From assembly GCA_017607445.1 (NCBI GenBank), contig JAEVHH010000002.1, forward strand, positions 4,083,501 through 4,147,500: a stretch of DNA of 64,000 bases. Reading direction: 5' to 3'. The position numbers were made by a program, and so were the translations under genes. The stretch comes from Histoplasma ohiense (Eukaryota > Ascomycota > Eurotiomycetes > Onygenales > Ajellomycetaceae). Below the pieces are notes generated by a model that saw only the letters and a program-made list of their open reading frames with translations, was not told the origin of the DNA and ran no database searches. Positions 22,651 through 35,319 of the stretch are shown piece after piece. Positions within the stretch are counted from its first letter, which is position 1. Each line of letters starts with the position of its first letter.

Positions 22651-23643
22651 ATGGTTTCAATACATGTAAGATCTCTTGAAAATCAATCTGAATCCTCTAC
22701 TGCCTCTGATGATCACAATGCACATTTGCAACAGTTGAATGATCAAATCTGTGAATGAGAGCAGCAATTAGCTATTCTGCATGTGCAACAGCAGCTCAAC
22801 AAGTTGAAAGCACAGATTTGTGGAGATACTCTCATCAAGTCTCAATTAACCCAGAATACCACCACAGAACTGCCGCAAAATCAATCTGTGAACAATACAG
22901 ATGATGATAATGAAACACCATCAAGATTGAAGATTAAGAACTATTATCAAGGAAAAAATATATTAGAATTCAAGAACTATAAAGATCACATATTGACTCT
23001 CTTTACACACCACCACTGATATTATCAAAAGAAAGAACACAAGATAAATGATGCTAAACTCTACCTTGACACCCACATTAAGCAGAAATGATTGAATTTT
23101 GTATCATCATATAAGAGATGTGGAGAAGCAACACTGTTGACTTTTGATGATATGTTATCACATCTAGAAATGCAAATTAACAATTCACAGAACCAGTGCT
23201 GATTGACAAGTCAAAAGTTTCAAGATGCAAAGCAACAAGAATGGCAATCAATATATGATTTCTCTAAATATCTCAAAGACTGAGAATACTACTTACCCCC
23301 ATATAGCAAAGAACAAAGAATGGATAACTTGCATAGTAAGACATTGAAGATATTACACACAGAACTCAACCATCAAAATCAGAAGTCTCAGAACTACAAA
23401 GAGTTGCTTCAAACTCTACAGACTCTTGAGAAAAATATGTCAGAGCAACAGCATGCTATCCACAAAGAAAGACCTGTGATATTCATAGAGAATCAGCATC
23501 ATTCTGATAAATCTAACAACTGTTGGAACAAGAGGAAACAAGAGAAACAAACAGATTCAACTGAACAAATCAAGAAAGATAAATATAACTGAATGAAGAA
23601 GTGTTCTCACTGTCATAAGAAGAGTCATATTGCAAATGATTGT
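22651..23643 (+). pseudogene. Gy-3 gag with CCHC knuckle
   Basis: From ATG 22651 (MVSIHVRSLENQSESSTASD). A Gln/Leu-rich coiled segment (HVQQQLNKLKAQI) comes first. Then the retrotransposon gag domain (FKNYKDHILTLF, FDDMLSHLEMQIN, QSIYDFSKYLKD), a Lys-rich linker and the knuckle CSHCHKKSHIANDC at about 23602-23643. Stops are TGA at Arg/Trp-type positions. Packages element RNA. Confidence 0.85.
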
Positions 23644-26600
23644 TGAATGTTACACTCTGAAAAGCACAACCAAGTTCAACAAGCAAAAAATCAACAATTC
23701 CAATCATAGAAGCAGCTGCTGCATTGAGAGTACAAACAACTAGACTGCAAGATAAACAATTATTGACAATGAATACATGAATGCTGACAGAAGCAGAATG
23801 GTCAATGGTATGGACACTAGTGAATTCTGACATGGATGTGAACTTTGTGTCCCACACCTGGGCATCAAAATATTTCTTGAAGGCAGAAGATAAACCAAAA
23901 GTAGTGGAAGCAGTTGATAATCATAAAGTTAAATCATATGAACAATGAAGAGCTGCAATGAAGATTATTGATGATGAACATGTTCTCTGAGAAGGATTCC
24001 ATCATTTTGAAGAGGCTGACATTAGCAGATATGACATAATTTTGAGCATGCTGTGATTGGAAGCTGTGAACTCTGATATCAACTGAGTGCAAAGATGCTG
24101 AATCTATAGAAAAGTGTTGAATATTAACCATGTGCATCTGGATACTGCTAAAGAATTCGCAACACTAATTGATGATGGCAATATTATATTCACTGTCTTA
24201 CTATTACAAGCTGTGAGTGCAGCAACTGAGTCAAATATCTCAGATGATTATAAAGATTATCTTGATGTATTCCAAGAAGACATATCTGATGTGGAACATG
24301 CATCTCATGATCATGCTATAGAGCTCAAACCTGGCAAGAAACCCCCATATCAATCAATATATAACTTATCACCTCAAGAACTCTCTGTTCTTCAAGAATA
24401 TATTGAAAAGACATTAGAGAAGAATTGAATACATCTGTCCAAGAGCCCAGCTAGTGCACCAGTGTTATTCATACTGAAGAAAGATGGAACCCTGCATCTT
24501 TGCATGAATTATCAGAGATTGAATGAAATAATGATCAAGAATTGATATCCACTGCCCTTGATAAGTGAAATACTTGATAGATTAGCAGATGCCAAAATAT
24601 ATATGCAACTGAACCTTAGAGATGCATATTATAGAATTCATATATGAGTGAAGAATGAATGAAAAACAGCATTTTGAACACAATATGAACATTTTGAATA
24701 TCTAGTCTTATCTTTTGAGCTAACCAATGCCCCTGCAACCTTTCAATCTTATATCAACAAAGCTCTCAGTGACCTTTTAGATGTATATTGTGTGGCTTAT
24801 CTCAACAATATTGTAATCTATTCAAACACACTTGATGAACATGTCGTCCATGTTAAGAACATGCTGGAACAGTTAAGATGATGGAGACTATATGCCAAAC
24901 TTAGTAAGTGTACATTTCACACAACAGAAATTGAATTTTTGAGTTTTGTGATTACCACACAGAGCATTACTGTTGAGAAACACTGCATCAACATGATTCT
25001 AGATTGACCAGAACCACAAATTATAAACAAATTGCAAATATTCCTAGAATTCATCAATTTCTATTGTCAATTCATATACAAGTTCTCGATAATAACAGCA
25101 CCCCTGACTGAATTGTTAAAAGATTATAAAATGAAAAGAGGGAAGAATAACACACCTGTTCAGTTAGACAATAACTGCAAGCACACAATTTTGCAGTTAA
25201 AAGAATACTTTACAAAAGCATCATTGTTGATTCATTTTGATCCACAGCAAAAACTCTGTATAGAAACAGACAGATCTGATGTTGCAATCACCACAGTAAT
25301 ATCACAATTAATGAATGATGATCACTGACACCCAATCACATTTTGGTCTAGAAAGCTCACAGAAACAGAAAGACATTATCAAACATATGATCTAAAAATA
25401 TTGCCAATTGTAGAAGCTTTCAGGCAATGATGCCACTACTTACATGATAGCAGACATCTGATAACTGTTTTATCTGATCATGTCAACCTTCAGCATTTCA
25501 TGACAACAAAGCAGCTAAATGAGCATCAGATTCACTGGATGGAAATGCTCTCAGCATTCAATTTTGAAATAGAGCATCATTCTGGGAAAAATAATCCCAC
25601 AGATGCATCAAGTCATCACTCAGATTTTGTAAAACACACAGCTCTCTTGACAGAGCTTTCTACCCTGCAAAAGAAGCTGCATAAGAGAATCTTTAAGTCA
25701 CTAAAGACAAAAGAAAATACAAAATTAGATCAATGTATCAAGATGATGCAAAAAGATCTGCAAGCTAACAAAAATTGTTGAGTGAAGAGATCTGTAGTTA
25801 TCAATGACAACAACCCCTGCAGAATAAAAAACACACCTGTGGATGAGAACAAGATCACAGATATTACAGAGTTAAATCTAGAAACTCTGATATCACAGAT
25901 TCTAGCTGTCAAGATATTTGAGTCTGAGACAGTCTATTGCAAAGAGATAGTCAAATCTATCATCAAACTCTTACTGCAGATTCAGAATAGAGACACCAAC
26001 ACATCTGAACTTCACAGAAGACTAGAGATGAATGACACTAGTATAGATAATTATTCAATCTGAGCAGTAGATAAAGATGATCTGCTCAGAAAAGATGATA
26101 AAGTCTACATATCACAAGACAAAGCTGTAAGACATGAAATAATGAAAATGAACCACAATGATTCTCAAGATGATCATTTTGGACATGACAAAATCATCAA
26201 AGCAATCAAACACAAATACTTGTGACATGATATGAGCAATGAGATTGCAGAATATATGAGAACTTGTGATGTTTGCCAACACATCAAGATACCACAGCAC
26301 AAGCTGTACAGGTTGCTACAACCACATCCAGTGCCAGATAAGAAATGGCATACAATTAGCATGGACTTTATTGAAGGCCTGTCAGATAATAAAAAGGGAA
26401 GTCAAACCTATAATGCTATTGTCATATTTGTTGATTTATTCATCAAATGAGCCATAATTGTGCCCACATCTTCAGAGCTAGATGCAGAAGAACTCACAGA
26501 CATTATTGTATGAAGAATTGCAAAGAACTTTGACCTACCTATGAACATTATTAGCAATCAAAATTCATTAATAAATAGCAAGTTTTGATTGACATTGTGT

Positions 26601-27425
26601 TACCTGCTCCATGTTCAATGAAAATTATCAACAGCATTCCACCCGCAAACCGATGGCCAGACAGAACAATTGAACCAGATGATTGAACATTATCTTCACA
26701 CATATTGCAGCTACCAGCAAGATAATTGGATAGAATGGATTCCCCTGGCACAATGGGCATATAACAACACCTTTCACACATCAATAAAAATGACATCATC
26801 TGAAGCAATGATCGGCCAACCAACTGAACTTCACATAGATGTGGAGCCCCCAAGCACAGATGTGTCAAAATCAGCAATGAAACAAGTGAAATGAATGAAG
26901 CAAGCAGAGAACAAAATCCAAGAATATCTGAAAGCTGTCAAAGCAGCTGAGAAAAAGTATTACAATCAGCATCATATACCAAAAAACTTTAAGATAGAGA
27001 ACTGAGTAATGCTGCATGCAAAAAATATATCCATCTTGCAATCCTCACTCAAACTAGATCATTGATTTTTGAATCTCTTTCAAATAATTGATATCCACAG
27101 TACACAGATGTACAAACTGAAACTCACACTGCAATATAAAGAAATTCATTCTGTATTCCATGTTTCCCTTCTCAAACCATATCACACATGTGACAGACAA
27201 ATCCCACAAGCAGAACTGATAATTATAGACACACAAGAGAAATGAGAAGTTGAAGCTATATTAGACAAGCATCAGTACTATAGTCAAATACAATATCTTG
27301 TCAAATGGAAAGATTGTACAGACACAGATAATTCTTGGAAACCCAAGGAAAACTTGATGAACAGTCAGAAGTACTTGAAACAGTTTAATAAAATCTATCA
27401 GAAGTCAGTCAGTAAACAAAAATGA
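23644..27425 (+). pseudogene. Gy-3 pol: protease to chromodomain
   Basis: Protease region near 23815-23860 (LVNSDMDVNFVS; active-site Asp changed to Asn). RT from about 24400, with YLNN (about 24797-24808) replacing YLDD, both catalytic Asp residues lost by G-to-A. RNase H near 25250-25480. Integrase with a zinc-finger-like HKYL...CDVCQHIK (26210-26290), IEGL core and HPQTDGQTEQLN (26640-26680). Chromodomain EVEAILDKHQYYSQIQYLVKWKD (27250-27320). Ends TGA 27423-27425, or TAA 27438 if that TGA is a decayed Arg. Chromodomains direct integration to marked chromatin. The copy is inactive. Confidence 0.88.
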
Positions 27426-27462
27426 AGAAGACAATGATAACTGCTGAATATACTTATTTCAC

Positions 27463-28604
27463 TCAGAGATTAAAAAACAGATCTGCCTCAGCTTGGTCAG
27501 TGTCATTCAAGAAATTATCATCAAAGCAAACCTGCTTATTATTCTGGATTTCCTCAACTGGCAAAGCACAACATTTCAATGATGACTTGGAAGCTGCAAT
27601 CAGTGATGTAATCATCAAAACCTCATCAATCACTGTTTCAGCTGAAGCCTCAGAAGAACCATCTCATTGAATCTCTCAAATCTTCACAGCAAAGAATCTA
27701 ACCACTGCAGTCACAGTGCTCTGCAAAACATTAACATTCAAAGCATTCACATCAGTGACAATTAAATCCTCAACAGCATTGATAACCACCTGAGCCAATT
27801 CAATGACATCCACTGACATCTAATAGAAAGTTAATATTATATACTGTAAAAACATCTGTTTTGAATAATAACTTACTGGAACACAGATGTGCTTCATCAC
27901 CAAACAGTGCTTGCATTTTTTGCATCAACTCTCAGCAGACTCACAATGATGATGGGGGGATATTGTCAAATGTTGAATACAACAACAGCAATATGCTGCT
28001 GTATTTCTTTCTAACACTTCAATGAAATCATCCACTTCCTCATCTTCATCTACATTATCAGCTGACTCAAATAACATACAAAGATCTTGGCTCAGTGAGA
28101 ATGACATCAATGTAATAGCAGGATGTGAAAATATGCTTTCTGAAACACTGCTATAATTGAATGTCATACTCTGCTGTGACAACAGATCATCAGAGTCCAT
28201 ATAGAATTCTAGAACCTCATCTGCATTCTTGTAGACCTGCACATCAAGTACAAATCTCACAACAGCAGTTTGATACATGACAAATCTCTCATTCAGAACT
28301 TCATTGAAGAGCAGCATCTTGTGAAATTCATTAATCAAAGATTGACTGATTTCATGAAAGCACTCAGACATCTATAATCTGTTAGTACTCTTAACAATCT
28401 CAGTTTAAGAAAACTTACAGCAGCACAACTTCTATTTGATATATGACAGATGTGACAGTATGTTCATTCATTATTCACAAAGCAAGAATATACTGAAGGG
28501 TTCTGCAATCTCTTCAGACAACCCAAGCAAATGCTCTTGATGGCAGACAGCATATCACTCTTCATAGACTTCAAACCAGCAACAGAAACAGCTGGTTCTG
28601 ACAT
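27463..28604 (-). pseudogene. Gy-3 antisense three-exon gene, duplicated Cys module
   Basis: Exon 1 is 28604-28419 (62 codons), exon 2 28371-27877 (165), exon 3 27819-27463 (119 including the stop). Introns are 28418-28372 (GTAAGTTTTC...TACTAAC...TATAG) and 27876-27820 (GTAAGTTATT...CTATTAG). All junctions are phase 0 and the 345-residue frame is open except for four TGA codons at likely Arg/Trp sites. Exon 1 ends with C-x2-C-x11-C-x8-C-x2-C-x6-C plus two residues. Exon 2 begins MSECFHEISQSLINEF and later TAVVRF, then an acidic stretch and a second Cys module, again ending two residues before the intron. Exon 3 begins MSVDVIELAQVVINAV and also has TAVVRF. The protein is thus a tandem repeat. 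The Cys spacing suggests metal binding. Its stop faces the pol stop about 40 bases away. No known family is recognised. Confidence 0.78.
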
Positions 28605-29146
28605 TCTATCATAACTTTAATTAGTATCAAGGCCTTATTCAAAGGAGGAGGAAAAGCAAAAGCAACAAGAAAGAAAGACAGATGTTGGAGATTGGAATCA
28701 ATATTGCAATGATGATCAAAGAAATTGCAACAACACAAAACTCAACCCAAAATGGAAAACACAATCATGCAACCAAAACTTCGAATTTCGCAATAAAAAT
28801 CACATAGAAAGATACAGTGTACTTTGTTTGATAAATTGATGTATTCTTTTTTAATAAAAAATTGTTAGTGATGATGTTGATGATGATATTTGATGGAGTG
28901 CAATTTTTGGTGTAGAAGTCAAAGAAAAGGAGTCAGAAGTTGTGCCTAAATTGTGATTGAACTGCAATGACATCAGAGATGGAAAAACATTCTTCTGAAA
29001 CAGCAACACTTTGAAATTAATCTCAACAATTAATCCAGCCCAATTCTGTGAACTCTATACAATATTAACCACACAGCACATGTTACAAACTTCACATGTT
29101 GCAGTAAGAAGCTCTGAAGACCAGGCCTTTGAAGAAGGGAGATAAT
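28605..29146 (-). promoter_or_regulatory. Gy-3 region between antisense gene and 3' LTR
   Basis: No second gene seen. By position it must hold the promoter of the antisense gene on the minus strand and the polypurine tract (29131-29146) on +. A poly-A/T tract lies at about 28845-28865. No convincing TATA box. Confidence 0.45.
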
Positions 29147-29417
29147 TGTAATAGATGCAACAGAGATATCTATATTAGAAAATAGCTATGTGGTGATAGA
29201 AGAACACAGAACACACCAGAATTAATGAGGAGGAACATAGCACACAGCATCATAGACAGTCATAGCGCATGGTGGTCATCTATATAATACTCACTGATAT
29301 CTGTAGATATTAGAAGATCAGTGATTAGCTTTGAATAATAGAGATTGCTACCTTCTTAACATCCTATGTGCGTACTTCACACTACTCTCATAATTATACC
29401 TACAACCATCTCTTACA
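29147..29417 (+). repeat. Gy-3 3' LTR (271 bp)
   Basis: Same length as 22275-22545. The two differ mainly at CG-derived TG/CA positions, for example GACGCAATGG versus GATGCAACAG near the start. Confidence 0.93.
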
Positions 29418-29422
29418 CTGAT

Positions 29423-32400
29423 ATACAATCTCTCTGAAACTGAGTTAGCTGCTCTAAGAGAATATTTAAAAAATGCATTAGATAAAAAGTGAATACAACT
29501 GTTCAGTAGCTCAGCTGATGCACTGATTCTCTTTGTTCTCAAAAAAGATAATGAACTCTGTCTTTGTGTAGACTATTGAGGATTAAATCAAATCACTATC
29601 AAGAATTGATACCCTCTACCTCTAATAAATGAATTACTTGACAGGCTTTCAAAAGTCAAAGTATTCACTAAGCTGGACCTTCAAGATGTCTATCACTGCA
29701 TACTCATAGCAGCAAAAAACTGTTGAAAGACAGTCTTTAGAATGAAATATGAATATTTTGAATATATAGTTATATCATTTGAACTAGCTAATACTTCAGC
29801 AACATTTCAAGCATACATTAACAATGCCTTGTCTGATTTGTTGAATATATGTTGCATTGTCTATTTGAATGACATTCTCATATTCTTCAATTCAAAGCAG
29901 GAACATAAAGTGCATGTTACTAAGATGCTAGAATATCTCAAGTGTGTGAATCTATTTGCAAAACTCTCTAAGTGTGAATTTGAAGTGAACAAAATCTCAT
30001 TTCTGAGATTTGTTATAGATACAAATAATGTTGAGATGAAGCTAGACAGAGTCTTCACTATTGTGAAATGATCTATATCTAAATCAATTAAAGAGATTCA
30101 ATTCTTCTTGAGCTTTGCTAATTTCTATCAGTGATTTATTAAGTCTTTCTCCTCTATTGCAGCCTCATTATTTGAACTTACAAAAGAGAGCAAGAAGAGG
30201 GAAAGAAAAGCTACTTTTATATGAACAGAAGATGCTCAAAGTGTTTTCAATGAGCTCAAATCACACTTTATATATGCTCCTCTATTAGCTCATTTTGACT
30301 CAGCTCAGTGCATTCAGATTGAATCTGATGTATTCACTTTTGCAGTCACTGCTATTCTGTCACAGTTGCAGAATGATGAACACTGATATTCAGTTGTCTT
30401 CTGATCAAGAAAGTTGATTGATGCAGAAACATATTATGATACTCATGATGAAAAACTCTTGACTATTGTAGCAGTATTTAAGAATTGAAGACACTATCTG
30501 AAGAAAAGTCAGTATTTAATTCAAATCTGATCTGATCATGTCAATCTGCAGTACTTTATGACAACTAAGAAACTGAACAGATGTCAGATCAGATGAATGA
30601 AAGCTTTATCTGTTTATGATTTTGTATTACTGCACTGCTCTGAATCAAAGAATTCAGCTGATGAGCTCAGTTGTCATGCAGACTACAGTGAGATCTATAA
30701 TGATCAAACTATATTATCTACTCTGCAACAGAAGCTGAAACATGAAGTTAGACTAGACTGAAAAACTGATACTTCTTTTCACAATGATATTTCTTCTGAT
30801 GTAGTCTGTGCACAGATTTCTAATGAGCAAAATGCTTCTTTTAATGAGTGAAAAGTATTTCATACATTGATATCTTCTATCTCTCATGTAAACTCTTCTT
30901 CTTTATTGTGTATTGAGCAATATATTCTCTGAATTGCAGTCAATAAGACTATTCTTGAGGATTCAGCATATACAGAAATGTCTGAATTCTTCATCTCATT
31001 TCTGAATAAAACACAGAAGATTGATTCTTTTGCTACTGAGCAAAGAAAGAAAATAAAAGAGAAGAATATGACTGTCACTGAAAATATACTATAGACAATT
31101 TCTGAGAATGATATATTATATACTGATGATCATATGTATGTCTCTCAATAAAAGACATTCATTGATGAAATTATCAGTGCAAACCATGATGATCTGCAGA
31201 GGGGTCACTTTGATATAAAAAAGTTCATAGACAGCATTCAGAACAAATACTATTGACATGAGCTAGTCAGAGATATCAAAGATTATATATTCATTTGTGA
31301 TACTTGTCAAAAAGTAAAGCCAAAACAGTATAGACAATATGAAGAATTGAGTACAATCTCTTTATCATCAAATTCTTTTGAGTTCATTACTATAAATTTT
31401 ATTACAGACTTATCAGCCTCTACATTCCTTCATCAAATCTACAATGCAATTTTAATGATTGTGAATATATATACCAAGTTTATGATCTATATTTCTTGCA
31501 TCAAAAACATTACTGCTGACAAACTAGTGGAAATCATTTATACCAAGTTCTATACAATTCATGAAGTACTCAAAAACCATATATCTGATTGAGATTTGCT
31601 GTTTACAAGTCATTATTGATTCATCTTTTGTTATATGCTAGATGTACACTGGAAACTTTCAACAGCCTTTCATTCTCAAACAGATGATCAAATGAAATGA
31701 CAAAATCAAATCTTGAAACACTATCTCTGATACTTTATCAACTATCATCAAGATGACTGAGCATGCTGACTACTGCTAGTGCAGTTTATTTACAATATCT
31801 CTCAATATATCTCTACTGAAATGACATTCATGGAAGTCTTAATGGGATATTGATCTGATTTGAAAATTAATGTCAGCAAACCACCACAACCGATCGCCAT
31901 ACATGCTGCTAGCTGTGTGAAACATATCAAGAAAACATGTCATAAGCTTATCAAGAATCTACAAAAGACATGACAAGCACAGAAAATCTATTATAATGCA
32001 AAATATAAACTTCAACAATTTAAAATAGATGACTATATCATACTCAATGCAAAAAATCTCCAATTACTGCATCTGATTCACAAACTCAATCATAAATATA
32101 TTGAATTTTTCAAGATTCTGAATATCATTGAAAAACAAGTGTACAAACTAGAACTGCTATCTTCATATAGAAGCATTCATTCTGTATTTCATGTATCTTT
32201 ATTGAAGTCATACAACCACAGAAATGGAGCTCTATCAGAATCAGAATCAGAACTTGTCAATGATAAAGAAGAATATGAAGTTGAAGAAATTCTTGAAAAA
32301 TGACAATGAAAAAACAAACCTCTGAAATATCTTGTGAGATGGACAGATTGGGGTTCTAGTGGTGATACATGAAAATCAGAAGAAAATATATTGAACACTC

Positions 32401-32516
32401 AGATATTTGAAATCTTTCTTGAACAAGAAAATGAACAACAAATACAAAATCAACATACTCTCAAACATCAAAAGTATGAATATCAAGTTGAAAGATGTCA
32501 GAAGTACAAATCTTAA
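29423..32516 (+). pseudogene. Gy-2 pol: RT, RNase H, integrase, chromodomain
   Basis: Continues the Gy-2 frame after Gy-3. RT begins with YNLSETELAALREYL (29425). The VYLNDILIF motif near 29860 shows YLDD changed to YLND. RNase H near 30310-30480. Integrase includes ICDTCQKVK (31295), the core near 31350-31600 and FHSQTDDQ (31670). The chromodomain YEVEEILEK...LVRWTD is near 32275-32345. A Gln/Lys tail follows and the frame ends with TAA 32514-32516. TGA codons interrupt it throughout. It faces the antisense gene whose stop is at 32695. Confidence 0.87.
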
Positions 32517-32694
32517 ATTGAAAAATGCTAGAAATACAAATTTCACTCAAACTTCAATCAAATGCATTTTTTTAGAAGGATTTTATCAGGGAAAAGAGAA
32601 AAAGAAAAAAATTCAATTTGAGTATAATAAATACAAAAAATAAAAAATACAAACAAGAAAAAAAAAAACAAAGAAAATGAATTCTAAGAAAAGT

Positions 32695-33841
32695 CTAAAG
32701 ACTCTCAGTTCATTCATCTTCATCTCAATCTTCTTCATCTCTCACTTCCTCTCTGTCATCCTCTTCTTATACTGCCTCTGGTACTTGGTAAGCACTGAGC
32801 CTCATTTCAGATGCAAAGACATCAGCAAATGCCTCTTCCACAGAACATTTACTTTCTTCTCTGTATTCTTCTTCATCAACCCTCTCACTCATCAACACAC
32901 TCACTGAAGAAAGGTCTCTCTCTTCATGATCTTCTCTCATATCTTCATATTATAGAGCTTATATCTCTCATATTCCACTGTTTTCACTGCTGAAGTCTTC
33001 ACAATCTTCTTCATTGACTCTTCAGTCAACTTCTTCAATTTCTTCTCAGCTGATTTCTCTTCAGCCAACTTCTTCTCAGCTGACTTCTTCATCACAGAGT
33101 CTTCAGAGCTCATCACTCTTAAAATCCTCTTCTTCATATTCTTCTCTTTCTCTAATGCTTCTGCTCTGAAAGAATCAGATACAATCATGATCTTCAAAAT
33201 CTGCATCTCTGCAGACTCAGCTGCTGCTCAGTGCTGAGACCACAGAGCATTTGTCTCTGCTCTGCTCTGAGCAGACAGTATTGTCAGATGAGATGCATTC
33301 AATTGTTTTATCAAACAATGAAGATGACTTTTGTGGCTGGTCATATTCTTCTCAGCCACCACCCTCACAAAGATAAACACTCACCCATGTATGATGTGTC
33401 TCAGAAGAGGCATATCACACACCTAGCATCATTATCAGTATATCAACATTGCTAAAAGCACTACTATCTATTCAAAAACAAATTTGAAGAAAAAGAAAAA
33501 GGAAATAAGAATTAAAGAAAATTACTCACAGATTTGCAGAATTTCTCTGCAGAGACACAAATCTCACAACACTTTCAGATATTTGATCTCAATGCACATC
33601 AAAAATCAACATTCTCAAGTCTAGAGACACAATGTTCATATAGAATCTGACTGTTGTGCATCATGTGATTAGAGCTAGAGTAATATAACAAGTGAACAGC
33701 AAATAGTGCTATACAGAAATGAGCTAGTGGCACACATGACCACACTAATAACACCACTGACAAGAAACACCAGCAATAATACATGATAAGCATCAGCAAG
33801 AGAACAACTTACTTAAAATCAGAGTAACTGAGAGAGCCCAT
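32695..33841 (-). pseudogene. Gy-2 antisense multi-exon cysteine-rich gene
   Basis: Proposed exon 1 is 33841-33813 (MGSLSYSDF), intron 33812-33675 (GTAAGTTG...TACTCTAG). Exon 2 is 33674-33530: a Cys module with CEH[C]-like start (first Cys now Tyr), then C-x10-C-x9-C-x2-C-x6-C, and again a phase-0 intron (GTGAGTAATT) two residues after the last Cys. Exon 3 is 33451-33385 and continues C-x8-C-x2-C-x6-Y, a second half-module. A later Lys/Glu-rich segment (about 33220-32937) and an acidic tail ending TAG 32695-32697 probably belong to the same gene, but their splice junctions are not fixed. Stops inside exons are TGA. The arrangement matches Gy-3: antisense, next to the 3' LTR, facing pol. Function unknown; metal binding is inferred from the Cys spacing. 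Confidence 0.6.
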
Positions 33842-34199
33842 TTCAAAAAAAGAAGGGAGGAAGAGAGAGAACTGATGAAAATTTAAAAAATTTTTGATTG
33901 AACATGAAAAATCACAGCAGAAGAGCAAGAAGTTGATGATGATCAAGTTAAAAAAGAAGAGAAATCTTCAAGAGAAAAGAAATTCTTTTTGCTTCTCTGC
34001 ACACAACCTCTAGCAATCAAAGAATCCACCAATTCCACCTCATTAGAAAATTGATAACAACACATATACAAGCTATCTAGGGGACGCAATCGATACACTG
34101 CTATCAACAAGCAGAACTTACAATACAGAAATGCAATTATCTACTAGCAAGCAATCTATACAATCACTGAAAGCAGCTCTTATAAAAAAGAGAGACAAT
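33842..34199 (-). promoter_or_regulatory. Gy-2 region between antisense gene and 3' LTR
   Basis: No gene seen. Purine-rich on +. It ends in the polypurine tract AAAAAAGAGAGACAAT (34184-34199). On the minus strand it should hold the antisense promoter. No clear TATA box. Confidence 0.45.
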
Positions 34200-34461
34200 T
34201 GTAATGCACTCATTTATTATTTCCTTATTATCTTCACTTATTCTTATCTCTTTCCATTATACTCTCACTACTGCTATTTCTATATGTATATATATATTGA
34301 TGTATGTATTTTGCACATCTTCTTTCTCTTTCTTTTCTTTCTTAGTGATTAGCTACACTAGTTACACTACTATACTACACTCTATAATATATTACTATTA
34401 TCTCCGCTACACTATAAACTATTTTCTACTGTTACTCTTCACACTGTCACTACATCTTACA
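34200..34461 (+). repeat. Gy-2 3' LTR (262 bp)
   Basis: Same length as 19919-20180 and very similar. Followed by the TSD TTATA (34462-34466). Confidence 0.93.
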
Positions 34462-34616
34462 TTATATTTAAGTGTGTTGTTTACAGATCTGAGTGTCTAG
34501 TTGTTACAAAAGATCTTTCATAAATCTAAATACTTTTATTATTAATTATATAGACTGTTATATCTAAGTATTCAAAACACAATCAACTATATTCTATAAA
34601 GAGATTCAAATATCTA
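34462..34616 (+). other. Gy-1c leader, continued
   Basis: After Gy-2 the Gy-1 leader resumes (ACAGATCTGAGTGTCTAGTT, TATATAGACTGTTATATC). It matches the reverse complement of 9960-10110 and 40130-40250. It is cut at 34617 by the LTR of Gy-4 copy A. Confidence 0.85.
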
Positions 34617-34762
34617 TATAGTTCAAAGGTTGCTTGAGTTGTTCAAAGCTTCTAAGCTTTGCAGCTCTTCTTATATGAATTAACTAGTGCAGTAGCATAC
34701 ATCATTCTTGATAATAGAGAGTGATGTATGCTATGAAAGAATAATAAACTGAATTTATCACA
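34617..34762 (-). repeat. Gy-4 copy A 3' LTR (146 bp)
   Basis: TATAGTTCAAAGG...TTATCACA, a decayed form of the 146-bp LTR seen at 49695-49840 and 57522-57667. Followed on + by TTCTTCTCTATC, which on the minus strand is the polypurine tract. Confidence 0.88.
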
Positions 34763-35319
34763 TTCTTCTCTATCAAATCTGTCTACATTTTTATGATAGA
34801 AATAGTGTTATGCTGTGTACATCTGCTTTTGCAATGTGCTATTCTGCAATAGATAAGATGCTGTAACGGGCGTACTTCGATTAACAATTTGATACTATTC
34901 TAATTACAGATTATGAATTGATTAAGGAAAGAAAGAGAAAAGAAATCAGAAGAAAAGGTTGTACAAAGAGGATTCTTATAGAGAAAAGTTCAGAACAGAA
35001 GAATATCAGAAGCTGCTTCACAATAAAGTGCAGAGCAGAAGAACATTAAGAGATACATATAAGAATCATTAGAAACCACATGAGTGCAGAGCATGAGACA
35101 GAGGAATCATTGAGAGCTACATAGAAGAATTGTTAGAGACTACATGAGTGCAGAGCATGAAGCAGAAGAATGTTAAGAGCTACACAGAAGAATTGTTAGA
35201 AACTACACAAGTGCAGAGCACAGAGTGAAAAAACATCAAGAATTACATAAGATCACAACAGTCAGAAATAAGTGAATGCAGAAGAGAAGTTGATTGCATA
35301 AGTTAATTACTAATGAATG

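Larger units (their letters stand above)
22275..29417 (+). mobile_element. Gy-3: complete gypsy element nested in Gy-2
   Basis: 271-bp LTRs at 22275-22545 and 29147-29417, with TSD CTGAT at 22270-22274 and 29418-29422. On removal the Gy-2 pol frame reads through into RT at 29423. Gag-pol is on +, with an antisense three-exon gene in 27463-28604. The polypurine tract GAAGAAGGGAGATAAT lies directly before the 3' LTR. Total 7,143 bp. Confidence 0.95.
19919..34461 (+). mobile_element. Gy-2: gypsy element with antisense accessory gene
   Basis: 262-bp LTRs at 19919-20180 and 34200-34461, with TSD TTATA at 19914-19918 and 34462-34466. It is inserted in the Gy-1c leader and interrupted by Gy-3 (22275-29417). 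Gag-pol is on +. An antisense cysteine-rich gene lies between the pol end (32516) and the 3' LTR. A purine tract (AAAAAAGAGAGACAAT) ends at the 3' LTR. Length without Gy-3 is about 7.4 kb. Confidence 0.93.

Noticed and set aside
26112..26877. Minus-strand frames opposite Gy-3 integrase
   Set aside because: The + frames carry the conserved integrase motifs (HPQTDGQTEQLN); the reverse frames are shadows, unlike the antisense gene at 27463-28604, which lies outside pol.
34201..34500. + strand frame rich in Ser/Leu/Tyr over the Gy-2 3' LTR
   Set aside because: Noncoding LTR promoter region; the frame is due to pyrimidine-rich composition.
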